Below, piece by piece: positions 24,518-37,900 of a DNA stretch of 64,000 nt. Positions within the stretch are counted from its first letter, which is position 1. Each line of letters begins with the position of its first letter. The notes beneath the pieces were generated by a model. The model did not search any database and was not told the DNA's origin. It worked only from the letters and a program-made list of their open reading frames with translations. Made by a program: the position numbers and the translations under genes. Source of the stretch: Nomia melanderi (lineage: Eukaryota > Arthropoda > Insecta > Hymenoptera > Halictidae); NCBI RefSeq assembly GCF_051020985.1, contig NC_135003.1:6689501-6753500 (forward strand). The letters are read 5' to 3'.

Positions 24518-27500
24518 GGAATTGAATAGATCGAGTGTCCAATTATCGTATCGTCCGGATCGAGTGGTATTTATAAACATCGGCTGTTTCCTTTCGTCTT
24601 ATATCTAGAACACTTGCATCTGGTGTAAAATTTGCTAAAATGCACGCACCCCTGGGATTTTTACTAATATAAATCACATACGTGTGTTAATTGTTAGAAC
24701 AACGTTTGAAATATTTTCATTGATATGTTTTTTAATACCTTTCCTTTTAACACAGTATATTTTTCCATGTTTCTTCCTCGTGTATCGCTTGTCATTTTAA
24801 TACCCTTTAAAATCCGTATCGCAAATTTCTTTAAGTATACTTGAAAGCATACTTCGCATATCATTCGAGGCATTTTTCAAGTATCAGCAGAACATCCTTT
24901 GCAATGTTCTTACACTCTCCGAGCACCGTGAAGTATATCCTTCAAGATGCTCATCGGATATTCAAGTGTTCTTCGAAGAATTTTCAAAAATTCCTTTGTA
25001 CGCCTTTCGAAACGTGCTTCCGTTCTTTGTAAATTCTTGCGATCGCACCATTGCAATACTTGTTTATGTTTTTAATTTTCTCTAAAGAAGTCTTATAAGC
25101 ACATATTTAAATAATAAATACTTTGTCAAATAATATTTAAAAATATTAAATAATTCCCTTCAATTTTATGTCGAAATTCGATGGTTATTATTCCCATTTT
25201 TCTGTGATTTATTATTCATAAGCCCAAGTTGCTTGCTCTTTTTTAATAGCATTATAAAAATAGGCGACAGGTACATGAGAGTAGGATTAAAAATTTAATA
25301 AGCTACAATGGAGCGCATCTATGCCCGATGCAACGACATGGACCATGTTTACTTCGGCAAACTCTATGCATGGCTAACTAACTCGCTTGAAACCATCGGG
25401 ATGGCATCACTATGGTTGAATGTTACTTTGTATTCAATAAATATTCACACACTTTCAGGACTTCGGTATTTTCTGCCAGGAGAAATGTTACTGACAGATT
25501 TAAGGATAAAATCTGATCAGGCGTAAATAATCACGTCTTAACTGCCGATTAGTAATTATTATTGATCGAGAATAGGAATTTAGGTGTTGAATAAACTGTA
25601 ATTAACAATTAATTACACTGAAATTTAGTATAGAGTAATATTAGTTCATCTATGATTACATCGTTTTTTTATTAGAACGTTCATCCAATCAAATATCTTT
25701 CTAAGAAAAAGATTTCATTCTGTTCATAAGGACTCGAACGGGTCTCTTTCAATTAAAAATTTTATTCAGGACAGAGGATTGATCACGTTCAAAGAAGAGT
25801 CTTGGAACAGTTGGTCCCCGCAGTCAATCGAAATCCGATCACCACTGAATGATTTTCAAAGGAAAGATAATCTCCTAGGATTCCCGGCTCGAAATCCGCC
25901 TTCCTCGATACGAAATGATTCAAGAATAATGCAAGAGTGACCCAATTTCTCCTTGTAAATTAATATCTCTCCCCATACATTTCAATATTAAATTTCAACA
26001 CAATCTTTATGAAAAGAATGGTAAAAAGAATTTTTAAGAATATTCAATCTTACAAATCGGAACTATTAGGTTTTTCCAAATGAAATCAAGCTCCCGCGCG
26101 ATTCAATTAAAACATCCGCAATTATTCGCGGGCTAAATAGATCTTTCGGTTTAACGATATTAAAGGGACGATTTGCGGAGCAACTGGTGAACGTTTCGCA
26201 ACGTCGATTGTGTAATGGATTGCGCAACGCGGGTCGTGTCCTTAACACGACCGTAAAAATAATTAAAGTGCCCACCGGGAGATCGAATCATCTCTTCATT
26301 TCTCGCGCGGATTTATTGTTGGCATTCCGAGCGCGGTCTCTAGCGACGCGGAAAGCTAAAGGACGATTAATGCTGTCGCGACCAAGCGCAAAAAATTTCC
26401 CCGGAAAGTAAAACTGCTGCTGTTGGTACTTCGATCAAAGCGTTCGACAGGGAAGCGTACTCGAGCTCGAAGGACGCGGAGGAACTTTAATCCCACCGCA
26501 AACAGAACCGAGAAGCTTGCTTTGACAAGGGAAAAATGCGAAAACGAAGATCCAAGAAGACGAAAAGACAAAAGTTTGCTCGATGAAAATCGCGCCAGGG
26601 AAAACGACGAAACAGGAAAACGCATTTAGCTCCTTGAAAACTGGGATGAGCAAAAAACGGTAAGGACGAAGGAATATCGTGGGAACTGTAACGGAAGTGT
26701 ATTTGCTGGCGTAGAATGGCTAGGCAATTAGAGGATACTGTGACGGACAACTTTAATTGCCTCCGGTTATTAAAAAAGGATCTGCAGCGGGGGACTCTGA
26801 TTGCTAATTATAAGGTCGAAAAGTTGTGGAATATTCTGTTATTAAGCTTCGAGGGTCTTGCGGTGATATTCCACGCGACGGAATTTGTGGAGAAAGGAAG
26901 CGGAGAAACAAGGACGAATTTAACTTTCAATGGAGGGAAGGAATTAAATGTGAGCAGAATGAGGGTGCCTTAAGAGGATTCTGCTTGGGAATTAACATTC
27001 ATTTCTGTACGTATCGATGTGATATCGGAGGGCTATTAAAAAATTAGTCCTAAACTCGACCTAAATTTAAGAGAAAAATAATGTACTGGCAATGTTAAGA
27101 ATTTTAAAAATCCGATGTAATCATACATTAGATGTTTACATCGAGAAAATTCGAGATTAAGTCTTCAGGAAGCGCAAGTAGCTTGCAGGGGATTGCCAAT
27201 TTCAACCGAACCTATTTTGGCGAATCTATAAGTACGCCAGGGGACCACGTGACTCACCCTTTGACCCAACACGTGGCATCGAGGAAGATGTCCAAAATTA
27301 AATATTTATTGTAACCGTGTAACATCTTCGAAGCTATCTCGATGTTAATGTATACTTTACAAACTCATATTAACTTTGTCGCGAACAACTTTCGAACATA
27401 TAAATATTCACTAGAGCGAGCAAAAAATAAGCCTTTTGTTGCCGAATTCCGTAACACGAAACACGGAAACTCCCTTCATTTCAACTGGAATATCAAATCT

Positions 27501-29459
27501 ATTTTTGCAATCATTGTCTCCGCCTATTAAAATTATTCCGAATAAAATTCAATATACCTTAATCCCGTATACAAAAAATAATATAAATACAAATAATACA
27601 AAAATAATATAAACAATAATACAAGAATAAAAAGCAATACGCATCATAAAAAAAATCTTGTCCATCGCTAATTGTATCCAGCCATTCCATAGAACCACGA
27701 ATCCACTCGAAAATCCTCGAATTACCTACGATCGACTGGTACATACAACTCCAAATTACGCAGTTGGAAACCCCGAAGCGTTCGAGAACCTTCCCAATCT
27801 GACATGTCCTGCCCGGTGACCCGGTTTTCGTTCTAAAAAGAGGAAGCTGATTGAAATCGGCAAATCCTGAGTCGCAGACTAACTAGATGAAAAGTCGGAT
27901 AAAGATGTGCAGTAACGAAACTCGGAAGAAAACCTAGCGGTAAAAGAGGATCAAGAGAAGCAACGCGAGGAGGGAAGTTGGTCTGACCAAGCAAGAGGAC
28001 CGTGATAAAGGGGGAAATCGCGTAGGAGGGCAAGAAAATATAGATTGCTCTGGAGAGGGAGCGAGAGGACGCCAATGGAAAAGACGAAGACGACCGGATA
28101 CGGATCGATCCGGAGGACTATTCCGTGGGTGTACCTCGTCGCTGCCTCTCTCACTCTCCCTCTTTGTCTTTCCCGAGAAAGACAGTTACGTGGTCTACGC
28201 GGTAACTTGGTTTCGTTAGGAAATTGCGATCTATGCATGCATTAGAACACTTCTGTGCAACGTTCGGTTCACTGGTTCTACCCGATAGACGACGAGGGAG
28301 CCGGCGATTAAGGGCGTCATTTATCTCGTCATTTCCCGTGCAAAGTGCCGTCAATTTCACGGACAATCGGGTCGCGATCGTGTCGCGGCAGACCGTCCGG
28401 TAGATATCGAAGTTCGCGCGACGAGTTCTGGCAGCCAATGATAGGAACAGAGGTGGAGCTGCAGTGATCATTTGAACTGTGGCTGACTGGAGATGATTTT
28501 ATAATAGAGGAAAATATAATTTACCGAATATTTACATATAATTAATTTGTTTCTACAAAATTGCTCTTGTTGATTAGGGATTGGGGATTAGTTCTAGAGA
28601 TGAGCTGGGAATGTTGAAAATAGTGGAGATTGTAGTTTTGCTCGTAGAACTCATGAAATATTCAAATAGGTAGCATTGAGGAATTTGTAAACTGATTTAT
28701 ATAGCTACATTGTATATAGAATAAGGAATTTGAATCTCGGATATTTGAAACGGAAGTGATTAATGGGACTTGTAAACGTTTATTACATGGCAGTATCTTA
28801 TAATTTATTAGTAGGATGAATTAATGATCATTACAAACGAGCTTAAAAGCTACACGTTACGTAGGAAACGTAGTGAGTTTCGTAGCCGGACGAATCGCCG
28901 TGAAGTTGGCTGCGTCAGCTCGCGCGGTGAAAACAATGATCGTTGCGCGCGATAACAGTGAACCGTAACAATGCGCGATCAAGTTCATTTGACCAGAACG
29001 CAGATCAATAGTGTTCAATTGTGAAATAAACGTCGAAAGAAACGATATGATTGTGTATAGATTTCTACGTACTATTTACATTCGTGTTGCGTTCGAATTT
29101 CGCGCCAATACCTGTTTATTATTTTACAATGCGTTACAAGTGAAACGTGCTTACCAACGACGATCTCTATGAGGATGTAAGTGTATCGTGCCATTATAAA
29201 TAATGTTGGATAAGTACTTTCCTTGGGGATCAACTTCTGAGACCAACAACACGGAACGAGAACTTCGTTAGAATCGAATCACTCACTTGAAACTTTTTGT
29301 ATTCCTTCGAATTACAGTAATGGTATTCTCTATTCTGTTACATAGTTTTTAGTATAGTTAATTCAACTATTAGAGAAAAAGTTTCGGCGAAAATGGAGGC
29401 ACTAATTTGAACTGTTTCAACCGCAATTGTTTTCGACACTAGGGTGCGCTTGAGTACGA

Positions 29460-29625
29460 AGTCAAAAGAGAATAAATGTGATTGGCTCGCATCTGTGGTT
29501 GGTAACTGTTAGGCCAATCAGCGGGCTCGATACCTCCCGCTATGTTTCCTCCTTCAAAGAGCATCCATATTTGACTTGTTTCGTGAGCGCGTAACGTGCA
29601 AATTTGTGTTTGGTAAGAAAATCAG
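29460..29625 (+). promoter_or_regulatory. Promoter-like patch with two CCAAT boxes
   Basis: An inverted CCAAT box (GATTGGCTCGC, near 29481) and a direct one (GGCCAATCAGCGGG, near 29513) are followed by a CpG-richer stretch and TTTG|GTAAGA, a good splice donor near 29612. Together they look like a TATA-less promoter with a short first exon on the plus strand. No protein-coding exon downstream on this strand is recognisable, so a non-coding transcript is possible. Confidence 0.3.
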
Positions 29626-31432
29626 AAATTCTGAAAAAATATCACGTTGATAAGTACTTATCAGCGATAAGTCCTTAATTATCATTAATTAGTTCCGCAA
29701 TATGAAATAAGTAATAGATTGCGTTGAAACGTTCATAAGATGCGAAATGCTTGTAATTCTTATTCGATACTTGATTTCAAATTGAACATTCGTCCGTCAT
29801 AACCGTGAACATTTTGCTCATTCGTGTTGTTAGGTTCCAGGTTTCTAGACAAAGGAGAATAAACAGTCCTTAAACTTTCGAGTGCGTATGGATTTAATTG
29901 TTGAGCTCGCGTTCGTACAAAATTTGTTCGTTCCTTTCGTATAAGATGATTCACTGAAAATTACTTTTTACCTGTATACGTTATAGAAAGGAATAGAAAA
30001 AAATGTGTTACTGAATCAATATCATTGTAACATCCAGATCATTAGAAACTCACATCAATGAATAGAATATCTTTATTCAATGAAGATGTCCAATCATATT
30101 AATAATCATAACAATTTTTAGCGGAACATTTTTTTTTTAATTAACAGGTAAAATGTTCTTTTAGTGAATGACCTTGTATTACTAGATAACAAGTGGTGTT
30201 AACCTTTCATGTTCGCGGTTAATAGCAGTGAACATTTCGTAATAATTTTCACTCGGCAAAGGATGGAAGAGGAGAACATTTGAATTTCGCGCGCATGAAG
30301 AACTGTGATTCAAGGTGGAGGGGGAAGGTGAGAATAACAGTAGCGGCATCTAAGGTACGTACTATTCGAATATTTGAATATCTTTTCCTTTCCTCTACTT
30401 GATAGTTTCAATAGATTCTTTTTATCCGAAACGACAACGGACATCGAAGCTCACGAGTAACGTCTTATCTGCTAAGTTCAATATCACCGGTGTAAAGAGA
30501 CGTGACTATGGATCAGGCGTAGGATAGATCTAACATTTGATAAACCGTTTCTAACGTTCGTTAGACGCGTGGTCACGTGATTACATGATGACACGCCATT
30601 GATGTTGTACTAATTTCAAATTTTACAGGTAATATCTTTGTATCACATGACGTATTTGATACGAATTCAAATTAGACAAAAGTTGCGCATTAAGTTCCTT
30701 TAACAATAATATAAACCGGATCACTATATTTTTATTTTGTTATTTTATACAAAGCAATTTTTTAATATTTTCTCTGCCTGGGTTATACTTAGTTCTCCTT
30801 TCTACTGCTCTTATTTGTAGATGGCATGTACAATTGGTGTCTTATGAACATATTTTAGTGAAGATTGTGTATTTAATTTGGGACGCCGCGTTCAGGATAA
30901 ATTTATTGACTTCTTATGCAATCTTCAAGTCCAGTTCTCAAGGTGATCATACCGAGTTAGCGAATAAAGAGTGATACCTTCGCAATGTAAGCTTTGATCG
31001 GCTTCCTAAGGTGTTGGAATCTAGCAGTAAAATATATTCTACACCCCATCCATGGATGCAACAATTCTCATTGATAAATCCTCCCTGTCATTCCTTCTCT
31101 TTTTATTTCCCTTTTATACAAGCGACTCGTATACAACACGCTGTAGATCTTCAAGGAATCATCGACTCTCGATTACATCACTACTATTTACAAAAGGACC
31201 CGTTCAAGTGGGGGCGAGAAACGTATAGAAGAAGGAACGATGCGGTGAAGATGCGATTAGAATATTCTATGATGAACACAGGAATGCTTGACTCCGCTTC
31301 TTTCCATCCGACTCCTTGCACCGAACTCAATCACACACTGTTCAGGGATCCGGCGCTCGCCTCACGTTCAACGCGAGCACAGAAGCCCTGCCGCTAGTGA
31401 AGACAAATCGACTGGCCCAAAACGTGCAACAA
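29626..31432. other. Intergenic between promoter-like patch and P4HA 3' end
   Basis: A possible donor (ATCTAAG|GTACGT, near 30354) follows a short open stretch starting at an ATG near 30295, which could belong to a plus-strand non-coding or small transcript. A 128-codon plus-strand frame at 31011-31397 has no recognisable domain. Confidence 0.35.
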
Positions 31433-31438
31433 TTTATT
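31433..31438 (-). terminator. Possible P4HA polyadenylation signal
   Basis: The minus strand reads AATAAA about 456 bases after the P4HA stop. I saw no closer canonical hexamer. Transcript data would be needed to confirm use. Confidence 0.35.
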
Positions 31439-31893
31439 GCTTTAATTCCTAATGCACGCTACACCTAAATGCTGTGCTTTTGTAAAAACTCTAGAGCTAA
31501 GGATGATTCACGTTCAGAGATGCAAAGTTCGTACCAATATTACAGAGTCTGCCTTATATCACTTTGTGGGGTGATTAAGTAATAAAACGTGGGTTTATGT
31601 AAAAGTTTGACGACTCGACCACGGTAAGGAAAAAAAGATACTGATAGACGATGATGTTTGCTCTTACTATTCGCGTTCAACCGATAGAAAAGTTATCTTG
31701 TTGCGGTATAAATTACATTGTTTTAAATTTGTATTGGACTTGTTCCAGTGACAGAGTTAAACAACGTCCTCGTTTGTCGTTTCAATACATTTTACAACAT
31801 AGTGGTGTTTCCTTTTTTCGAACAGAAGGTGGAGACTGATCTCCTTTCCGTTCATTTCTACTAAAAGTGTTGATCCATGGTCTCGGTGTAGAT

Positions 31894-31988
31894 TCAGTGC
31901 CTGACATCGGTTTCATCTGTTGGCTGATTCTCTAGAGTACAGGGCCTCAGGAATTCTTGACCTCTTTCGTGCAACCATTTGTTTGCCA
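31894..31988 (-). CDS. P4HA: P4HA last exon
   Basis: The acceptor is TTCCAG|TG. It encodes ANKWLHERGQEF, RPCTLE and a short acidic tail ending in DVRH, then TGA, aligned with human SNKWLHERGQEFRRPCTLSELE. Confidence 0.93.
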
Positions 31989-34900
31989 CTGGAATAAAAC
32001 GGTATGTTAATTATTTAAATGTATATTCAATAATCAAATAAATAATCAAAGGTATATTCAATGATTCAATATCAAAGGATAGAGTAATCTACGTTGATAG
32101 CAACTGGAATTATTCTTAATTGTTTTGCGCACCCCATTTGGATCCAGTCAACACTGGGCAGGCCGCGTGTCTGGTCCTGAAGTCTCCTTCCCCGTTAGGC
32201 TTCAGGTTGTACCAAAACGCAGCGCTGCCTTTTTTGGGCCACAGGGAAATGTTGATGGCAGTGAAAACGGTACCGCCACCCTGTTCCACGTCGCTCATCT
32301 GAAACCATTTAATATCATCAATCCTAAAATTCTTTGAATCTTCTAAAACAGAAGTGCATATTTAGTTAGATAATATTAATGAATTGGAAAGTGCAGTACT
32401 TACGTAATACAGAACTGTAGCAATACGATTACCAGTTCCTAGACTCTTGAAAGCGTTCGTTTCTTCTTTCTAAACACAAAAATTTGATTACCTTTAGTTC
32501 TTTTCCACCGTTCTTGGGATACAAATATTATTATTTAAAGGGTGTAACAAAAAGAATCATTTACACACCCTGGCAAAGTCGAAGTGCGGCTCATAATGGC
32601 CGCCGATACCATAATTAACCACTTGCAACTCTTCAGCGGTGTCCACGGTCAAGCTCGTCATGTGCTCCACGCGTCTGCTCACTGCCTCCACGTGTTTGTG
32701 CTCCTGCTCCTGCAGCCACGCGCTCTTACTAATCCTATAGTTCGCTATCTCTAAGGCACCAGTTTTGTAGTTCTGCACCGTGGCACGTTTGAACTGCAAC
32801 GTGACATGTTTTCTCCAATTATTAAATGGACCTTTGGCGCTTAGGAAATTCCTACCATTTCTTCAAAGATTATATTAATGGTATTAAAACATCTCACATC
32901 AAGTTCATTCCACAGGAACTTTATAATTTAAAAAAAAATATGCTATCAATATCAAATGTGCGCGTGTTACCCTGGGCTGCGCTAGTCTCTTGATCGTCTC
33001 GATCTCCTCGTCGTAAATCACGTTGTGATAGATCACTATCCTCGGGTCCAGGTATGCTTCTTCCTCTTTCAACGGCGCGATCTTCAGGAACGGGATTCCA
33101 CGGTCAACGTAGCTACACTTCAGATTTTTTTCCATTTCCGGCGTGATCGAGACTTCGCCACGGCAGAGCATCTCGTAACGCTCCCTCTCCGACATTTCCT
33201 CCCACGGCTTCACTTTCTCGTCGTTCACTGTGAAGTTCTGCAACGTACGCAAAATAATGGACTAAATTAATTATGTTTCCCCCTCTTTCCTTCCGTTCTG
33301 TTAACTTCGAAAACTGAAAATCATCTTATATTCTCCGATTTCAAGACCGGTACTTATACAAAAATAGGGGTTGAAAATAAACTTTACAAGATTAGTCAAT
33401 CTTTAACAGTTTCCCAGGAAACGCACAATCCTAAGTAAAACAGAAAAACATACAACTTTGAAAATTTAAAAACACAATACTGTAAAAAAGAAACAGAATT
33501 CAATTCAAAATTTTATACCAATATATGATAAGATAACGGAATTCAAATTTCTCAAAGTTTCAATGGAACTCAGAATCCATAGTTTTATCGTCAAAACTGT
33601 TCAAACATAATTGAATCAAACAAAAGTTCATTTTCGTTTCATCATTGTCTCACTTGTTCGGGAATCGCAGTGTCGTCTTGACCATCTTCGCCGCGTTTCT
33701 TCTTCGACTGATGCGCCTTGCTTTGAATCTCCTTTTGGTAATATGCACGGTTGCCCAAAGCCCGCTCGTGCGTCGGCACTAGCTCCAACAACTCGTTTGT
33801 CATGCTTAGAGCCCTAGCTACATTTCCTGCGATACAGTAGAATAAATTTCATTAGCAAATCGTGTTACAACCCACCCACCCTCTACGTGCCACCGGAAAC
33901 ACAGGTATTTTACCGTGTCCGATCTATGAAATTCACTCGCGTGCACTGCGAACGGTGACATTAATAAACAACTACTCGGGCAATTCTGTGATTTAACGGT
34001 CTCCGAAGGGTTAACCGTCAGCGGTTTGGATCTCGAAGATTTCCGGAGCAATTGGAACGCGATGCGTTTGGGGGAAAGTTTTAATGGAGCTTTAAACAAA
34101 CTGAAGCCTGGACGAACTTCCTCGTCCGCGACGGAAATTTTCATGGCAATTAAATTCTCGGGCGGTGAGAAACAGAGAGAGAGAGAGCTTCACAAGCGCT
34201 TTATTTTGCACGGCTGGTGCTTTGTTGAATGTTTCGAGTGTCTCTGAAACGTCGATAGTTTCAATAGAAAACATCTTATATTTCAACAGATTGACTTTTC
34301 AAGTTGCAATAAAATATGAAAAACAGATTAGTGAATTTGATGATCGAAGATTGATTTAAAACAGAATAAACAGAATTCCTATATATAAAGTTGGATAAGT
34401 TTCGAATTTAAGTTCAACGATTACAGAATTTGAATTTGAACATAACGGTTATAAAATTTGAATTTTATAGTGTGATTCTAATTTGTACTTAACGCGTAGA
34501 AACCAATATGGATATAGTAATAACGATTTAAATTTAAATTCGACATTTATGCAGTCGAATTCAAATCTAAACTTAACTGACAATTCTAACCGTTTAATTC
34601 GAAGCCTGAGTTTTTGTATCAAAGCGAGAAGTTGAATTTTACTTTTATTGCAGTTTACATTTTACAATTCGAATCTGAATTTAACGATTACTATCTGAAT
34701 TTCAATTTAACAATTTTATATTCATGTGTTACGACGCAAAAAAACTGTTATTAATTTGTATAAGTATCTTCTGCTTCTTCGCCATAAAACTTCCTGTATA
34801 TTGCTTGGCCGGAGATTTATTTACAGCATCCCCAAAATGCGCCGAAAAAACGCAATAATAGTACAACGCGCGCGCGTGTGCGGCTAGTCTCTGAATTTCG

Positions 34901-37900
34901 TAGTCAAAAAGTAACATTGCGGAAGCGCGAGCAATTTAATGTCTAATTTATAATGCGCGACTTTCACGGGATTGTGGAATTTTTTCCTGGTTTCCGGCTC
35001 GCAAATCCTCCCTGTCCCCGCATGACGCCAGCAACCCGCAAACAATTGTTATTTTAATTCAGCGCCGACCGAACTTCCTGGGCATACAAAATTGCAAACT
35101 TAAATCATTTGCATAATTCGTCAGACACGTTCGTTCCCTTTAGTTTTGGAATAAAACGGAGTCCGAAAGTCTCCTGTTGCATTTACAACCGGTACACGCG
35201 TTTCCAGTTCGGTGACTGAATTTCAATTTCGCCTGTTAACGTCCGAATTTAAAGGCCCACGGGTACGTTAAAAGGTAATGCAACCGACGAAATTTACACT
35301 TGAACTTGGAGATTGAATTCATATTAAATCGTCAGCGTTCGAATATTACGGTTTGACGCTTAAATTTATATTTCATCGTTAAAGTTTCCGATTCAAACGT
35401 GAATCTAAATGTTCGGCGAAACTTGAATTCATATCAGAACCGGAGTATAACGTTCGAGTTTAAATTCTTATTGCCTCGCATATCGAGGAAGAAATAAACT
35501 CAAGGAATATCCATAAAGAAGTGGAATAAAAACCTTGCATATACGTGGAGAACGCTAAATATTCCAATATGTCCGGCTTCGAAGTGGTGGTAGCATTCTG
35601 CTCCTCTTGAAGGCGATCCATGGCTTCCTGCATCCACAGCACCGTATGATAGTAGTCACGGTTGTGATAAGACTGTCGCCCGAGCTCGAAGCAATCGCTG
35701 GCTGCGAAATCAAACAAAATCTCCGATCACTGTACGAAATCGTAACCGTTTGAGTGCCAAACGGCGCAATCAAGGTTCTTCGTTACATTGTCTAAAAGTG
35801 GCAGCCTATCAGTTCGTAAATCAAATTAACATTTTCCAATATTCATTGAAACAAGTTCACCGAAGAAAACTCGCAAACGTTGTGTAGCTTGTATATCATA
35901 AAAAAAAGAAAAGATACATTTTATCAGTGGAATAATTGCTGTGTGGCTCTATGCATTAGCTATTTCAAGTACTTTCAGATAGTGCAAAACAATTAGAACA
36001 CGTGTATTAACTTTATTGCGCTAAATAAATTTATGAGTTCTTTATTTACGCCAATCCGTTTTTAATTTTCTACGCATTTTGAACCATTTTTATTTTGATG
36101 CAATGAAAAATATTACTATTCGCTTCTTTTTTTCTGAACCTGGACGTTTCAGGTCCTTCCAGAAAACAGTAGTCGAGCCTTCCTATCCCCGGGATTCGGT
36201 AAACATAGAAAACTGCCACCACGCAGAAACGAAATCCGACGCCAATGTTCGTGCACGTCACTTCATCACATTCCGTTTCGCTTGCGTTCTTTGTTGCGCG
36301 ACTCAACCAATAGTAAGGATGTACCGAAACTGAGTCGCCATAACTACCGGATTGAGCGTCGCGAGTGGACATTTCTCCTTGTTTCCCTTCTCTGTTAGAC
36401 TTCAAAGCGAGGCTCAGGACAAAGGAGGCGAACAGAACAGAGGTTCACCGATTTTGAGCTGAGCGGCGATCATAGCGCCCAAGTTGATAAGGAGGTAAGG
36501 GGAATCCGGGCCAAGCGTGGCGATTGGACGTCTCCTCTTGCCTCCTACCCACTTAGCTTGAAGATAGCCGCTTAGCTCGGAATTGGCGAACTGTACTATT
36601 CGCCTCTCACGTTAGTTCCATCGGCTTTATGTTTAAAAGCGCACAGAGGCAAGGGGAATGTCCACTCATGACGCTCGGTCCGGTAGTTATAGAGGCTCAG
36701 TTTCGGGACGTCCACGTGCCGAGGTGAAGCATTGATTCCCCTTGCCCCTCTTCACTTTTAAGCCTATGGGCCTCGGCGTGCACCAATAATGACAATTCGT
36801 CGAAAGCCGAACGTTATGAGTGGAAAAGTCCTCTTGCCCCTCTTCACTTTTAACCCTATGGTCGGCTTGGCTAACGTGAGATTTGCACTGTACTCGCGTT
36901 CCTTCTAATTAGTTATTTTTATTTTTGTTATTACCGGTGTACGAATTGAAACATGAAACAACTCCACTATTTAGAATTTTTTTTATATAAAAATAGAAAA
37001 GCGCAATTCAATTTCGGAACGGAAGAAGTACGGCAGTTTTTAACTGGGGTTTGGAAAGATCCGTGGGGCTTGAACGGTGGACAATTTCCATTAATCCGAA
37101 TCATGATCTAACTGGTGTCCATAAGGATTTTGAGCTCGTCCGCGAAAACAGAACTTCGTCCGAGGGAACAATTTATTCCACGATTTCGACTTTATTTTTC
37201 CCCGAACGGTCGCCTAGTTCTTGATTGTTCTGCGACTCTGAGCCCACCCTGTATAATTCATGACTCGATTATCATAATTACATTCGTAATAACCGTCGTA
37301 GCGGGGGCGGTGTTGAGAAATCTGAAAGTTAAAATTGAAAAACGGGAACGGACGCTCCCGGATTTTTCGAACAGACCAGACTGAATCGACCGATCCCGAA
37401 CTTTCAACGAAAGTTTAAAGGTCTCTCGCTGTCTTATTATATATTCTAACCGGCGCGGCGCCGAACTGCGGAACCGCCTCGGTTATCTTCCTAGCGCGTT
37501 TCTTTCCATCGCTGGCCCAGCGAACTTGCTTCGTTAATGAATTTCCTGGCACTCCTCGCGACCCGCGAGCCCTTTGTCTCAGTTTATCGCGATTGTCCGA
37601 TGGAAACTCTCTTGATCCGAGTGTAACATTTAGTTCGCTAGAGGATTTTCTTATTATTTCGATAACAATGAATTAATAACAACGAGAAACGGATATTTCA
37701 ATAGGGATTTTAGATCAAATTAAACGAGCGAATGGAGTCAGAATGTAAACTTAAATTGCACCGACACAGCTTGAATCGAGGCGCAAGGGTTGTAATCTAA
37801 ATATAAATTTCACGCTCAAACTTTAAACTCAAATTCGCTCGTTAAACTTTCATCGTTAGAATTCGAATTTGGAGCTTCGAACTCGACCGTTCAAACGTAC

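Larger units (their letters stand above)
22307..29459. other. Intergenic, no gene recognised
   Basis: Islands near 23240-23540, 26260-26640 and 27760-28460 give overlapping open frames on both strands. The rest is AT-rich. Apart from the CAA microsatellite and the short duplication at 24490, I see no structure. Confidence 0.5.

Noticed and set aside
25726..25746. Minus-strand GTTCGAGTCC, like a tRNA B box
   Set aside because: The flanking bases do not pair into a T-stem and no acceptor stem or A box is found at the right distance.
31011..31397. 128-codon plus-strand frame near the P4HA 3' end
   Set aside because: It is probably opposite or just beyond the P4HA 3' UTR. No domain, conserved start context or partner exon was found.
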